Below, piece after piece: positions 1 through 10,900 of a stretch of DNA of 43,027 nucleotides. Made by a program: the position numbers and the translations under genes. Under the pieces are notes generated by a model. The model worked only from the letters and a program-made list of their open reading frames with translations. It was not told the origin of the DNA and ran no database searches. How positions within the stretch are numbered: position 1 is the first letter of the stretch; every line of letters starts with the position of its first letter. Source of the stretch: a virus. The stretch is taken from IMG/VR virus record IMGVR_UViG_3300027608_000061, positions 1 to 43,027 of that record, one strand, 5' to 3'.

Positions 1-3000
1 GCTAGTTCCAGAAGTTCCAGATGTACCTCTAGTTCCAGATGTTCCTGTAGTTCCAGAAGTTCCAGATGTACCTCTAGTTCCAGATGTTCCTGTAGTTCCA
101 GATGTTCCTGTAGTTCCAGAAGTTCCAGATGAACCATTAGCTCCATTAACTCCACTCGTTCCAGAAGTTCCAGATGTTATTCCCGGAGCAGATGTTCCAC
201 TAGAACCAGAAGTACCAGAAGTTCCGGTTGTACCAGAAGTTCCAGATGTACCAGAAGTACCTGAAGTTCCTGAAGTGCCTGTCGTTCCTGAAGTTCCGGT
301 TGTACCAGAAGTTCCGGTTGTACCAGAAGAACCAGTTGTACCGCTTGTTCCAGAAGAACCTGAAGTTCCACTAGTACCTGATGTTATTCCCGGAGCAGAT
401 GTTCCACTAGAACCAGAAGTCCCTGATGTACCAGAAGTTCCTCTTGTTCCACTAGTTCCTGAAGTTCCTGTTGTTCCAGATGTACCAGAAGTACCAGATG
501 TTATTCCCGGAGCAGATGTTCCACTAGAACCAGAAGTCCCTGATGTACCAGAAGTTCCTCTTGTTCCACTAGTTCCTGAAGTTCCTGTTGTTCCAGATGT
601 ACCAGAAGTACCAGATGTTATTCCCGGAGCAGATGTTCCACTAGAACCAGAAGTACCAGATGAGCCAGAAGTTCCTGTTGTTCCTGAAGTTCCTGTTGTT
701 CCAGAAGTTCCACTTGTACCTCTTGTTCCACTTGTACCAGAAGTTCCTGAAGTTCCTGAAGTTCCTGAAGAACCATTCACTCCTGAAGTTCCTGATGAAC
801 CATTTACCCCTGAAGTACCAGAAGTTCCAGATGTACCTGTTGTCCCAGAAGTTCCTGTTGTACCTGAAGTTCCAGAAGAACCATTTACGCCTGAAGTTCC
901 TGAAGAACCATTTACCCCTGAAGTACCAGAAGTTCCAGATGTACCTGTTGTACCAGAAGTTCCGGTTGTACCAGAAGTACCTGAAGAACCATTTATTCCT
1001 GATGTTCCAGAAGAACCATTTATTCCTGATGTACCAGAAGTTCCAGTAGTTCCCGATGTACCAGAAGTACCTCTTGTTCCGCTAGTCCCTGATGTACCTG
1101 TTGTGCCACTTGTACCAGTTGTGCCACTTGTACCTGAAGTACCAGAAGAACCATTTACGCCTGAAGTTCCAGATGTACCGCTTGTACCAGTTGTACCTGA
1201 AGTTCCGGTTGTACCAGATGTTCCTGAAGAACCATTTACACCTGAAGTACCAGAACTACCATTTGCGCCCGAAGTTCCTGATGTTCCAGAAGTGCCGTTT
1301 ACACCAGAAGTACCAGATGAACCATTGACACCTGAAGTACCCGAAGTTCCTGTAGTTCCGCTAGTTCCAGTTGTGCCGCTTGTTCCTGAAGTACCTCTAG
1401 TTCCTGATGAACCAGAAGTGCCACTTGTTCCTGAAGTTCCGCTTACACCAGAAGTTCCTGAAGTTCCACTAGAACCATTAATTCCTGAAGTTCCTGAGCT
1501 ACCATTAGCACCTGATGTTCCTGAAGAGCCATTAATTCCTGATGTACCAGAAGTTCCGGTTGTACCAGATGTTCCCGAAGAACCATTAACCCCAGAAGTT
1601 CCTGAAGTACCAGTTGTTCCGCTCGTACCTGTTGTGCCACTTGAGCCTGAAGTTCCTGAAGTACCACTTGAACCATTAGCCCCACTAGTACCGCTACTTC
1701 CACTTGTTCCGCTTGTTCCTGTAGTACCACTTGTACCCGTAGTTCCTGACGTACCAGAAGTACCTCTTGTACCACTACTACCAGATGTACCTGAAGTACC
1801 TGTAGTTCCACTTGTTGCAGATGTACCAGATGTTCCTGTAGTACCACTTGTGCCTGATGTACCACTTGTACCACTAGTTCCTGCAATTGGTACAAAACTA
1901 CTTTTAAAATTCTCTATTGTAATAATATCTCCTGCTATTACGGGGTTGGTTAAAACAACCGTTGTCCCATTACTTGCAGTATAATCTGTTCCGCTATTTA
2001 AAAGCACACCATTTACAAATACTATAACCATTCCTACAACATAGCCATAAGAAACAGTAAATGTAGTTTGTCCTGCTGTTGCTGTAAATACGTCTGTTCC
2101 AAAAGCACTTGTTCCTGAAACACCGCTTGTTCCTGATGAACCAGAAGTTCCAGTTGTGCCAGAAGTTCCAGATGTACCACTAGTACCAGATGTACCTGTT
2201 GTTCCAGAAGTCCCAGAAGTCCCAGTAGTTCCAGAAGTTCCGGTAGTACCAGATGAACCAGAAGTTCCACTAGAACCATTTATTCCTGAAGTTCCACTAG
2301 TTCCTGACGTACCCGAAGTTCCAGTTGTACCACTAGTTCCAGTTGTACCACTAGTCCCGCTTGTGCCTGAAGTTCCACTAGTTCCAGAAGAACCAGATGT
2401 TCCCGTTGTACCAGAAGTTCCGGATGTTCCAGTAGTACCCGAAGTACCAGTTGTACCTGAAGTACCCGAAGTACCGGTAGTACCCGAAGTACCTGTAGTT
2501 CCAGAAGAACCTGTAGTTCCAGAAGAACCTGTAGTTCCACTTGTTCCGGAAGAACCTGTAGTTCCACTTGTGCCGCTTGTGCCATCTGTACCACTAGTCC
2601 CATCAATTCCAGAAGTTCCGCTTGTACCTGAAGTTCCAGAAGAACCTGAAGTACCACTAGTTCCAGAAGAGCCAGAAGTTCCACTAGTTCCGCTTGTACC
2701 ATCTGTTCCACTTGTACCATCTGTTCCAGAAGTTCCGCTTATGCCAGAAGTTCCACTTGTACCAGAAGTCCCCGAAGTTCCATCTGTACCTGAAGTCCCG
2801 CTTGTTCCTGCAGTCCCACTTGTTCCCGAAGTACCATCAGTACCCGAAGTACCATCAATACCAGAAGTACCGCTAGTTCCCGTTGTACCAGATGTGCCTG
2901 TGCTTCCTGAAGTCCCCGAAGTACCTGTTGTACCCGAAGTACCTGAACTACCATCCCCACCACTTGCCCCATCTAAGTTAACTGTCCAATTACTATAAGT

Positions 3001-3660
3001 TCCTAACCCTTCTGTTCTTGTTGGGAATGTAAAATCTAATTGCCCTGTTGCAGCATTATAAGTAATAACCTCACACTCTTGAAAGTTGTTTAAGTTATGT
3101 ACTATTATTATTGATTGGGCTGTTGAATATGCTAAATCTACATCTACTGTTAAAGTTCCAGAATTACCTAGAGTAAATGTTGTTGTAGAAGATGTTTTAT
3201 ATCTATCCGAGAAACCAGAAGAACCACTTGTTCCGCTAGTCCCTGTTGTTCCGCTAGTCCCTGTTGTACCACTAGTTCCTGTTGTACCAGAACTACCTGA
3301 TGTTCCACTTGTACCATCAGTTCCACTAGTACCAGAAGTCCCACTTGTACCACTAGAACCACTAGTACCGCTTGTACCTGAAGTTCCACTTGTTCCACTA
3401 GTCCCTGAAGTTCCGTTGCTTCCATTAGAACCAGAAGAACCACTAGTACCAGAAGAACCACTAGTTCCTGAAGTTCCTGTTGAACCAGTTGCACCAGAAG
3501 TTCCACTTGTACCATTAGAACCATTTGAACCACTTGTACCACTAGTACCAGAAGTCAAAGAAGCCCCAGCAGTTGAAGATACTATACCATCAGTGGCGAT
3601 TAAATAACCATTAAGGTTTCTAATTTTAATATCACCAGAAATTAAATTTTGTATTGCCAC
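1..3660 (-). CDS. Collagen-like (Gly-Thr-Ser) phage fibre protein, 3' end outside the window
   Basis: Reading leftward from a GTG at 3660, the frame is open to the window edge (at least 1220 residues, no stop). After about 35 non-repetitive residues (MAIQNLISGDIKIRNLNGYL...) the protein is mostly Gly-X-Y triplets, chiefly GTS, GSS, GTT and GSN, over 300 of them. Two non-repeat modules interrupt: residues about 150-235 (contains IIIVHNLNNFQECEVITYN and ends YSNWTVNLDG) and about 515-592 (FTATAGQTTFTVSYGY ... FVNGVLLNSGTDYTASNG). Such collagen-like stretches with small beta modules are known in phage tail and head fibres, where they form trimeric stalks; adhesion is inferred. GTG was chosen because an in-frame TAG lies 9 bases upstream and no ATG fits; it starts 11 bases after the previous stop. 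It is the last gene of the late series visible here. The plus-strand Pro-Glu-Val frames across it are its antisense shadow. Confidence 0.88.
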   Translation of the reverse strand, partial: MAIQNLISGDIKIRNLNGYLIATDGIVSSTAGASLTSGTSGTSGSNGSNGTSGTSGATGSTGTSGTSGSSGTSGSSGSNGSNGTSGTSGTSGTSGTSGTSGSSGTSGTSGTSGTDGTSGTSGSSGTTGTSGTTGTSGTTGTSGTSGSSGFSDRYKTSSTTTFTLGNSGTLTVDVDLAYSTAQSIIIVHNLNNFQECEVITYNAATGQLDFTFPTRTEGLGTYSNWTVNLDGASGGDGSSGTSGTTGTSGTSGSTGTSGTTGTSGTSGIDGTSGTDGTSGTSGTAGTSGTSGTDGTSGTSGTSGTSGISGTSGTDGTSGTDGTSGTSGTSGSSGTSGTSGSSGTSGTSGTSGIDGTSGTDGTSGTSGTTGSSGTSGTTGSSGTTGSSGTTGTSGTTGTSGTSGTTGTSGTTGTSGTSGTTGTSGSSGTSGTSGTSGTSGTTGTSGTTGTSGTSGTSGTSGINGSSGTSGSSGTTGTSGTTGTSGTSGTTGTSGTSGTSGTSGTTGTSGSSGTSGVSGTSAFGTDVFTATAGQTTFTVSYGYVVGMVIVFVNGVLLNSGTDYTASNGTTVVLTNPVIAGDIITIENFKSSFVPIAGTSGTSGTSGTSGTTGTSGTSATSGTTGTSGTSGSSGTRGTSGTSGTTGTSGTTGTSGTSGSSGTSGANGSSGTSGTSGSSGTTGTSGTTGTSGTSGVNGSSGTSGTTGTSGTSGINGSSGTSGANGSSGTSGINGSSGTSGTSGVSGTSGTSGTSGSSGTRGTSGTSGTTGTSGTTGTSGTSGVNGSSGTSGVNGTSGTSGTSGANGSSGTSGVNGSSGTSGTTGTSGTTGTSGTSGTSGVNGSSGTSGTSGTTGTSGTTGTSGTSGTRGTSGTSGTTGTSGTSGINGSSGTSGINGSSGTSGTTGTSGTTGTSGTSGTSGVNGSSGTSGVNGSSGTSGTTGTSGTTGTSGTSGTSGVNGSSGTSGVNGSSGTSGTSGTSGTSGTRGTSGTSGTTGTSGTTGTSGSSGTSGSSGTSAPGITSGTSGTSGTTGTSGTSGTRGTSGTSGTSGSSGTSAPGITSGTSGTSGTTGTSGTSGTRGTSGTSGTSGSSGTSAPGITSGTSGTSGSSGTSGTTGSSGTTGTSGTTGTSGTTGTSGTSGTSGTSGTSGTTGTSGTSGSSGTSAPGITSGTSGTSGVNGANGSSGTSGTTGTSGTTGTSGTRGTSGTSGTTGTSGTRGTSGTSGTS
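380..655 (-). repeat. 117-base tandem repeat inside the collagen-like gene
   Basis: The block beginning GATGTTATTCCCGGAGCAGA (plus strand) starts at 380, 497 and 614, an exact 117-base period. The first two units are nearly identical; the third is partial. A related copy of the start of the unit is at about 174-215. The unit encodes 39 residues (13 triplets). Each copy carries one interruption of the Gly-X-Y phase, reading GTSAPGITSG. This points to recent unequal recombination or slippage extending or shortening the fibre. Confidence 0.85.
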
Positions 3661-3671
3661 GCCAAACTATT

Positions 3672-4199
3672 TTATTGTTGAACTACAACTCTGCAAAATT
3701 CTTCGTCATAAAAAGCAACAGCAACTGTTAGTGAGGCTGCATCTTTATTCCAAACAACTTGATTGCCTGTTGGAGTTCCTGATGTTAATATTGTACCTAT
3801 GTTGTTACCTTGTCTAAATGCGTTTATGCATCTTTTGCCAATTGCTTCTGGGAATGTAACTGTAAAAGTTCCTTCTACTGCATTAGTGGTATATTCATAA
3901 ACGCTGAAGTTACCACCACCGCCGGGGATTACGCCACCACCACCATTTCCATTTCCTAATATTTCAATTGCTAATTGTAGTTTAGCACCACAAAGAGCAT
4001 AAACATAATTTGATGTCCCGGGCAACCCACTTAGAGCTTCGTCAATACCATATTGTAAAGCTTTTCTTTCTAAATAAAGTTGTTGAGCCTTACGAGGGTC
4101 AATGCTTCCATTGAAGAAAGCGTTTTGCTTTGGTATAGAATCATTCCATAAGTATTGCGAAATCTCCGCTATTGATACTACTGTTTGTGGGTCTAACAT
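3672..4199 (-). CDS. Probable virion protein, unknown, with Gly-rich hinge
   Basis: 175 residues. I do not recognise the family. The N-terminal half (residues 1-100) is helical-looking (LDPQTVVSIAEISQYLWNDS...), then a glycine-rich linker (GNGNGGGGVIPGGGGN, about residues 101-117) leads to a beta-rich C-terminal half with Thr/Val alternation. It lies 1 base after the preceding gene and 11 bases before the collagen-like fibre, in the same leftward transcript. The hinge between two domains and the position suggest a fibre-attachment or baseplate-type component, but that is inference from context only. Confidence 0.75.
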   Translation of the reverse strand: MLDPQTVVSIAEISQYLWNDSIPKQNAFFNGSIDPRKAQQLYLERKALQYGIDEALSGLPGTSNYVYALCGAKLQLAIEILGNGNGGGGVIPGGGGNFSVYEYTTNAVEGTFTVTFPEAIGKRCINAFRQGNNIGTILTSGTPTGNQVVWNKDAASLTVAVAFYDEEFCRVVVQQ

Positions 4200-4200
4200 A

Positions 4201-4719
4201 TTAGAAGAAATAAGCTTGGTTAGTAGAAATAAATGTCGCTCTATTTAGTGCAGCTTGTGCTGAATAAATATCAGATGCAAATGTAATTGCTTGGTCTGCA
4301 CTATCAATTTCAACTCTTAAAATTAATTTTGTTTGATACCAGTTAGTACTTGCTGTAAGGTTTGCATTTGCAACTTGGCTTTCAGTCAAACCATAGTAAA
4401 AAGTTTCATTATATGCAGTAAATGCAAATGAAATTGTTTTTGACGTGACCACAGTATTGCCTGCGTTCATCCATTGGACAGTAATACTCAATGCACTATC
4501 TTGCGATAATACATCCAAGTCAATATCTGCATCAACTAAATCCCAAACAACATAATCTGTTGCAGTACCTGCTGGTACTAAAAATGTACCATTGGCTTGC
4601 AATAAATAAACTCTACGAGAAGTTATAGTAACATCTGAACCAGTACTAGTATCTGTTAATGTTATAACAGAGGGGGTACCACTATATTGGGATGCGGTAA
4701 AATTCGGTACTAAGGGCAT
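4201..4719 (-). CDS. Probable virion protein, beta-rich, unknown
   Basis: 172 residues, starting MPLVPNFTASQYSGTPSVIT. It is rich in Thr, Val and Asp with alternating hydrophobic residues, the look of a beta-sandwich structural protein; no catalytic motif, signal peptide or membrane segment is visible. A TATATTTG element lies 18-25 bases upstream of the ATG (4737-4744, minus strand), matching the Bacteroidetes -7 box, but no good -33 box is placed for it. It sits between the small basic gene at 4762-4926 and the hinge protein, so a tail or fibre adaptor role is likely but unproven. Confidence 0.75.
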   Translation of the reverse strand: MPLVPNFTASQYSGTPSVITLTDTSTGSDVTITSRRVYLLQANGTFLVPAGTATDYVVWDLVDADIDLDVLSQDSALSITVQWMNAGNTVVTSKTISFAFTAYNETFYYGLTESQVANANLTASTNWYQTKLILRVEIDSADQAITFASDIYSAQAALNRATFISTNQAYFF

Positions 4720-4736
4720 TGTATTAAAATTTTACC

Positions 4737-4744
4737 CAAATATA
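4737..4744 (-). promoter_or_regulatory. Possible -7 box (TATATTTG) before the 172-residue virion gene
   Basis: The minus strand reads TATATTTG here, matching TAnnTTTG, 18 bases from the ATG at 4719. There is no TTTG at the expected 18-19 base spacing, and the sequence is AT-rich, so a chance match is possible. If real, it would give the tail-adaptor and fibre genes their own transcript. Confidence 0.3.
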
Positions 4745-4761
4745 AGAAATTTATGGCTATA

Positions 4762-4926
4762 TTAGCCCATTTTTATTTTCTTCATAGCCTGAAGCTTGGT
4801 AACTCTTTCAGGAAGCTTTTTGCCCTTGCTAGCTTTGTTCCATTCATCTACATTTACTCCTTTTCTTTCTAGCTCCTTTTTATGGATATTAAAGTAGGCT
4901 TCCTGAGCCTTTGATTTGTATGGCAT
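4762..4926 (-). CDS. Small basic phage protein, 54 residues
   Basis: ATG at 4926 to TAA at 4762, protein beginning MPYKSKAQEAYFNIHKKELE and ending MKKIKMG. It is Lys-rich and helical. The start resembles the short 'M-P-x-K-S-K-A-Q' phage proteins (DUF3008-like), a recognition from memory only. It lies 5 bases after the stop of the 2670-residue gene (stop at 4932). It is shorter than 60 residues and easily missed by gene callers. Function unknown. Confidence 0.7.
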   Translation of the reverse strand: MPYKSKAQEAYFNIHKKELERKGVNVDEWNKASKGKKLPERVTKLQAMKKIKMG

Positions 4927-4931
4927 ATTCT

Positions 4932-7900
4932 TTAGTTTGGAATTTTCTTTAAATTTTCAATTATCTTACCTCTTATACTATCATATTTTTGAGCTTTCAA
5001 TCTTTTCGTTATTTCATTTATTCTTTTTGCCTTTTCTTCTTTAGATACATTTTGTCTAAGTCCCGGAATACCAAGTTCAAATTGTTCCCATGCTCTATCA
5101 AGCGTTTCTCCTGAAGGACGTCTTTTAATAACTTCTCCCATAGGGTAGAATCCTTTACCTTCTTTAGTATCGAAAGATGTTGCAGCTGTTTTAACAAATC
5201 CGGGTTCTACCATATCTGCTATTTTTTTAGCCATAATATCACTTGCTTTATCTGTAAAATCAACATCTTTTTTCCTAGGATTTGCTATATCTGTTACTAA
5301 TTTACCAAGTTGAAAAGAAGCACCATATTGTAATAAATTTAAAAATGGATTATTAGCTGCTATTTCAGCATCAGCTTCAATATAAGATTTAATAAAAGAT
5401 TGGTCTTTTTCCTTTTTTTTATGTGCCGTTTCTGCTCCACTAATTATACTTTCATATTCAGGTATATGGACTAAAACTTTTGGAACACGCACCCCCATAA
5501 TTTCATATGAGCCGTCCTCATTTTTCTCAATTTCTTTGTAAGCATAATATCCTAAAGCATAAAACGCCATACCCATAGTTCCTAATTGTAATGATTTACC
5601 TAATAAATCAGCTTGAGATTCTGTTAAATTTTCAGTTCCCTTAAATATAAGTTGAGCGATGCCCGGGAATGATTCTCCTCCTAAGCCGGGTAATTTACCT
5701 TTGCCTTTAGTTTCAGTTTCTGATTTACCCAAGAAACTTCTTATTATGCCATATTTAGTAGCAAAAGCTCTTCCTACCCAGTTTACAGGGATTTTTACAA
5801 TTGGCAATTCTGATTGAGCTATTTTTCCAACTAACCCTGTATTTTGAGTAAATTGTCTAAATTTTTCAACGAATTTATTGTCATTCATTAAAATAGCCCA
5901 TTTGCCATGTAATAACGCTAATCTATTTATTTTTTCAATTACATCTTCATTAGTTACATCATAATTATCATATTCTTCTTGTAATGCTTTTTTCTGTTTT
6001 TTGGTTAAATTAGGCTCATCCAACTTTTCAGTTATTTCAGCCATTTTAGTTAAATTATATACCATTTGTTGTTCATGAGCATATACAAACTCAGGATTTT
6101 TAATAAAAGATTTAATGAATCCATGTGAACGTCCCGGTATTTCAAGAAAACTTCCTGATGCATTAAGCTCATCGTACATTATTGGTCTACCGTATAATAA
6201 TTCTTTAGTATCAACACCAGACATTATTTCTTTAAAATTAGTAGAAGAAAAGTTTCTAATCCATTCTGAATAATATTTAGCTATAGAACTCCATTTTGGG
6301 TCACCCCAAATAGATTGTTTTTCTCTAATGCTTTTTGGAGTTAAACCATAAACTAATTTACCAATTGCAAATTTTAAAGGTTTTAAAGCAATTAATTGAT
6401 GCGCAACAACTGCCGATAATTTAACCATTGTTATAGGATAAGATAATACAGCAGCTCTTTGCCATCTTAATAATTTATCTCCAATTCTTTCTACTATTGG
6501 CTCATTTCCCAACATATCTTGGCGTCTTCCTTCTTGCCATTTAAATTGTTGCTTTGCTACTTCTTTTTGTGCCAATTCATATTTTTCTACCCTTTCTCTT
6601 AAAGCACCTTTAGATTTATCTAGTGATTTTTTAATATTATTGTATTGAGCAGATAATAACATTGGTTCTAATTGTCCTGCTTTATTTACTCTAGTTAAAA
6701 TGTGGTTTATTACATCTTCTTTTGTAAAATCTGGCAATACATCTTTTATGTCCTCTAATACATTTTGTACTAATTCGTCAAATTTAACAATACCTTGGTA
6801 AACTTTTTCAGCTGCTATTTTAGATAATTCAACAGCAATTTTAGGGTCAAAACCAGCTGTTGCTTGACCACCTAATTTTTTTAAATTATCTAATGCCTTC
6901 GTAACTCTTTCATTAGATTTCTTAATTGTTTCACTAGTTTTTTCTGCTCTTTCTGCTTTCTTTATTTCATTTGATTTCTCCTGCAAATCTTTTAGTTTTT
7001 GATTTTCAATCATCAACTTAGCAGTTTCTTCTCTAGATTTTTCTAAATCTAATTTAGCTTCTTCTAATTTTGCTCTAGATTCTTTTATTTGATTATAAGC
7101 ATCTTTTACTTCTTGCTCTTGCTCTGGTGTTAATTCATTAATACCTTTTGATGCTTTATATTCATCCATCATATCAAGTATTGTAAGTTCTTTATTTACC
7201 CACAATTGTCTTAATCTAAAAATAGTACTTGCTGTACGACCAATTTGTTTATTAGCCATTGCATTGTCCATCATTTCATTTTGAACTTGTAATATTTCCT
7301 TTTGATATTCTTGTATTTTTTTAGGATTCTTAGTGTTAATTATCTCTTGCTGCAATTCATTTTCTCTTCCTTTTAATCTAGCTAAGTCATACATTAAAAT
7401 AGCTTGGTCAAATTCATTTCCTTGCTTAGTTGTTAATAATCTTTCTCTAGTTTCTTTAGCTAAATTTGGATTTAATTTAATTTTATCTTTAACTTTTTGA
7501 ATTACATTTTCTAAGTTAGTATCTTCCAATTTAGATGTAATTTGGTCTAAAGCATCTAATCCAAATTTATTACCAACAAATGCATCATTTACAACATTTG
7601 CCATTTTGATATAACTATCATCTGCTCCTTCAGGAATAAAAACTTCTGTAGGTTTTTTAGATATATCTTCAGATAATATTTTCTTTTTAGCCTTAAACTC
7701 GCTTTTACCTAAAATATCATCAAACATCTTTTTTAATTCAGGAGTCAATTCTTTCCCTGTCAAAGAATTATATACTGATTTAAAAGCTTCAGTTATTGTT
7801 TGTAATACTTTTTGGAATTCTGCACTAAATCCTTTTGCTCCTTGTGTATGATATTTTTCCCAAGATTCTGCTATAAACTCTTGTACATCTCTGTATTGCT

Positions 7901-10900
7901 TGTTTGTTTTACCATTTTTGAATTCATCATTACCTTTTATAAGTTCATCTACTGTTATATTACTATCAGTAGCTTTATTAAATTCTTCAACAATGGTTTG
8001 GGTATATTTTTTACCTATTTCATTCCCTTCTTTTGAACCATTAATTATTTCGACTACCGTAGGGTGCATTATTTCATGAGTAATTGCAACTACAGCTTTC
8101 CCTTTATCTTTAGCTTTATTGAATTCTCTTAAAGCTTCTATGATATTTTTACCATTTTCTATTCTGTATTGTGCATTTGCCTTTTGTTTTAATGCATAAT
8201 CATATTCACCTTTTTTTGAAATAATTTCACCTTCTTTGCGGAATCTTCTGATTGATTCATATTGCCCTAATGCACCGCTTAAATCACTTGAAGATGGTTG
8301 ACTTAAATCTATATCTTTCTTTAATTTATATGATGGTTTTGTTGTAGTTGTTACACCAAAACCTTCTGTAGCTATTTGTCCTTCTTTTGGCAGTCTTCCT
8401 TCTATGCCTTGATTTTCACCATATGTTCTAAATGTTTTATCAAATATATCAATATTTACAGGCGAACCATCAACTGTTTTAATAGCAAATGGATAAGAAG
8501 GATGACCCAAATCTTTTTCAAAAAATACAGGGCTAGTCACTTTTAATGCCGCATAAGCATCTCCTGTTTTTAACCCTTTTAAGAAATCTTCTTGACCTAT
8601 ATCAGCAAACATTTTATCTATTCCTTTTCCTGTTGCCTTATATATTCCTTTTTTTAATTGTGTAGCATCAAAATACTCAACTCCAGTATAACCCATATCA
8701 CGCATCATGGTTGTAACTATCTGATTAGCATCCTTAATAAGTGCAGCTCTAAAGTTCTCATACGAGGTCTTGGCTTCACTCATTGTTTGCCCATCAGCCA
8801 TTCTTCCGCTTTTAAGATAGTTATTGAATAATTCAATTACACTATCTGCATTTCTTGTATTACCAATGCTATAAACACTTTTTACTGCATTTATTAACCC
8901 ATCATACCCTTCCTTATTTTTTGCGTACGATAATAAAGTATTTACAAAACCAACTTTTGCAGAAAGAGATGATTTATGTTTTAAATTATCACCTTTACCT
9001 ATTACTATAACGCCCGGTTTTGGATTATCTGGCATTGTTACAGTAACTTTTTCCCCCGCTTTATTTGTTACTACCCATTGATTTTTATTAGGTCCTTTTT
9101 CAACTATAAATGTACCCTCATCAAAACTATCTGGTAATTTTATTCCATTATTTTTGAAAAGAGAACGATTTGATTGAGTTGAAAAAGCGCCTGCTGATTG
9201 AGGATTTACCGATGCTCCCATTTTACCTTTTTCACCACCATTAAGAGGATAAAAAACACCTCCATCAAAACTACCTATCTTTTTACCATCATGATAAATA
9301 TCTCCTACAAATAAATCATCCCAATGTGTAATTGCAAATGTAAAATCTTCAAGCGATTCTTTTGGTGATATTATTTTAACTCTTCCACTTTTAATTGCTT
9401 TATCTGCTGATTTTTTGTCAAAAGATGGTCTTTTTACTATACCAGAATTACCATACACTGTAGGTTGATATAACGCACCTTTTTCTTTAGTACCCTTCCC
9501 TATTCCAACCCACTCTGATAATGTATTAGTAGCCGTAAGACCTGCTTTTTTTAAGTTTTCATGTATCTTACTTAACATTGCATTTACAGGCTCTATGTCT
9601 TCTTTTGGAACCCCAAAATCTTCAATTTGTGTTTTAATATCTTTTTCAATAGATGGTTCTAAATCTGACTTTACTTTATTTACAAATTCTTGTTGTAATT
9701 TTTTTGCCTGCTCCCATGTATTAACGTATGGTGTTTTTTTAAGTAAATCATTTACATTACCAAATTTACCAACTCTTTTATATAAAGTATTTGGGTCACC
9801 TCCGTTATATGCCATAGCAATAACATCTGGTTCTCCATTATTATAATCTTTATATAATTCATAATCCCATGTTTTAGGGGCTTCAGCTCTATCAAACTTT
9901 ACTTTTGCTACTGGAACAAAACCAAATTGAGAATAAATATTTGTTAAACGAGTGTCATAATGGTCAAGAGAAACCCCACCATCTTTTACTGCATTTACAA
10001 GCAATTGTGCAACTCTATTTTTACCTTCACCGTATGAAAATACGGATATAATATCTCCATCTTTTGTAATAGCTACTCCAGCCTTACCATCATTGGTTAA
10101 AAATAATCTTGAATTTTTATATTCTTCTATTGGGTATACAAATACACTAGATGAGTGTTTGTTACCTTTTAAAGATTTAGATATTGCTTTATGAAATTGT
10201 TCAGCAGAATTTATTTCAGAAAATGAATCATCAAATATTGCATTTGGCAATACTTTTTTAATTTCTGCTGCTTCCGAATCTGGAATTGATATTTTCTTTA
10301 CAGTGGTGACATCTCTGACAACTCTATCGCTTTTTCCCACGACATATCTGGATGGCGCTCCAAGTCCGACCTCAACGCCTTTTCCACTAGGTTCAACTCC
10401 TCCCATTTCGCTGCCAATAGCTGCTCCTGTGTCTTTTCCGTTACCTTGTTTTTTGGTTCCATTTTGTAAAATTAGTTTATTTTCTTGTAATTCCTTATTT
10501 TTTATTATTTCAGATGGTTTATAAGCCATTAATTGGTCAGGAGTGTAATTCCTTAGCATTTCAACAGATGTAACCTCTACAGGCGTCCCATCCTGCTCTG
10601 TTATAGCAAATATCCTTTCCCCATTACTACGCCTTCTTTCAGCTTCTAATGTGCTTTCTATTGGCTCACCTCTTTCTTCTAAATCAGTTGGTATTTTTTT
10701 TACTTCAGTTGGTTTAACTTCTTGGGAAGATTTTTCTTTAAAACCTAATTCACTTAGCTTAATATTAGTAGGCTGATAATTTCTTTTTTTATAACTTTCA
10801 ATATCTAATGGAACAGGAGGTTGGTATAATTCTTGTCCTTGTATATCTTTATCATCTTTAATACTATTATCCCATTCTACTTGAACTTTAATTGGTACAT

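Noticed and set aside
380-655. CRISPR array
   Set aside because: The repeats are direct and contiguous within a coding frame, without unique spacers of constant length.
1443-1895. Leu/Gln/Val-rich minus-strand frames across the repeat (also 2034-2279, 2280-2720, 2739-2972, 3168-3542)
   Set aside because: Wrong-frame reading of the same repeat, no start context and no module at the non-repeat parts.
275-1984. Long plus-strand frame of PEVPVVP repeats (569 residues), and similar ones at 2156-2998 and 3086-3607
   Set aside because: These are antisense shadows of the Gly-Thr-Ser collagen-like gene. The repeat lacks stop codons in several frames; the minus frame gives a Gly-X-Y pattern, recognised folded modules and a start placed in the operon.
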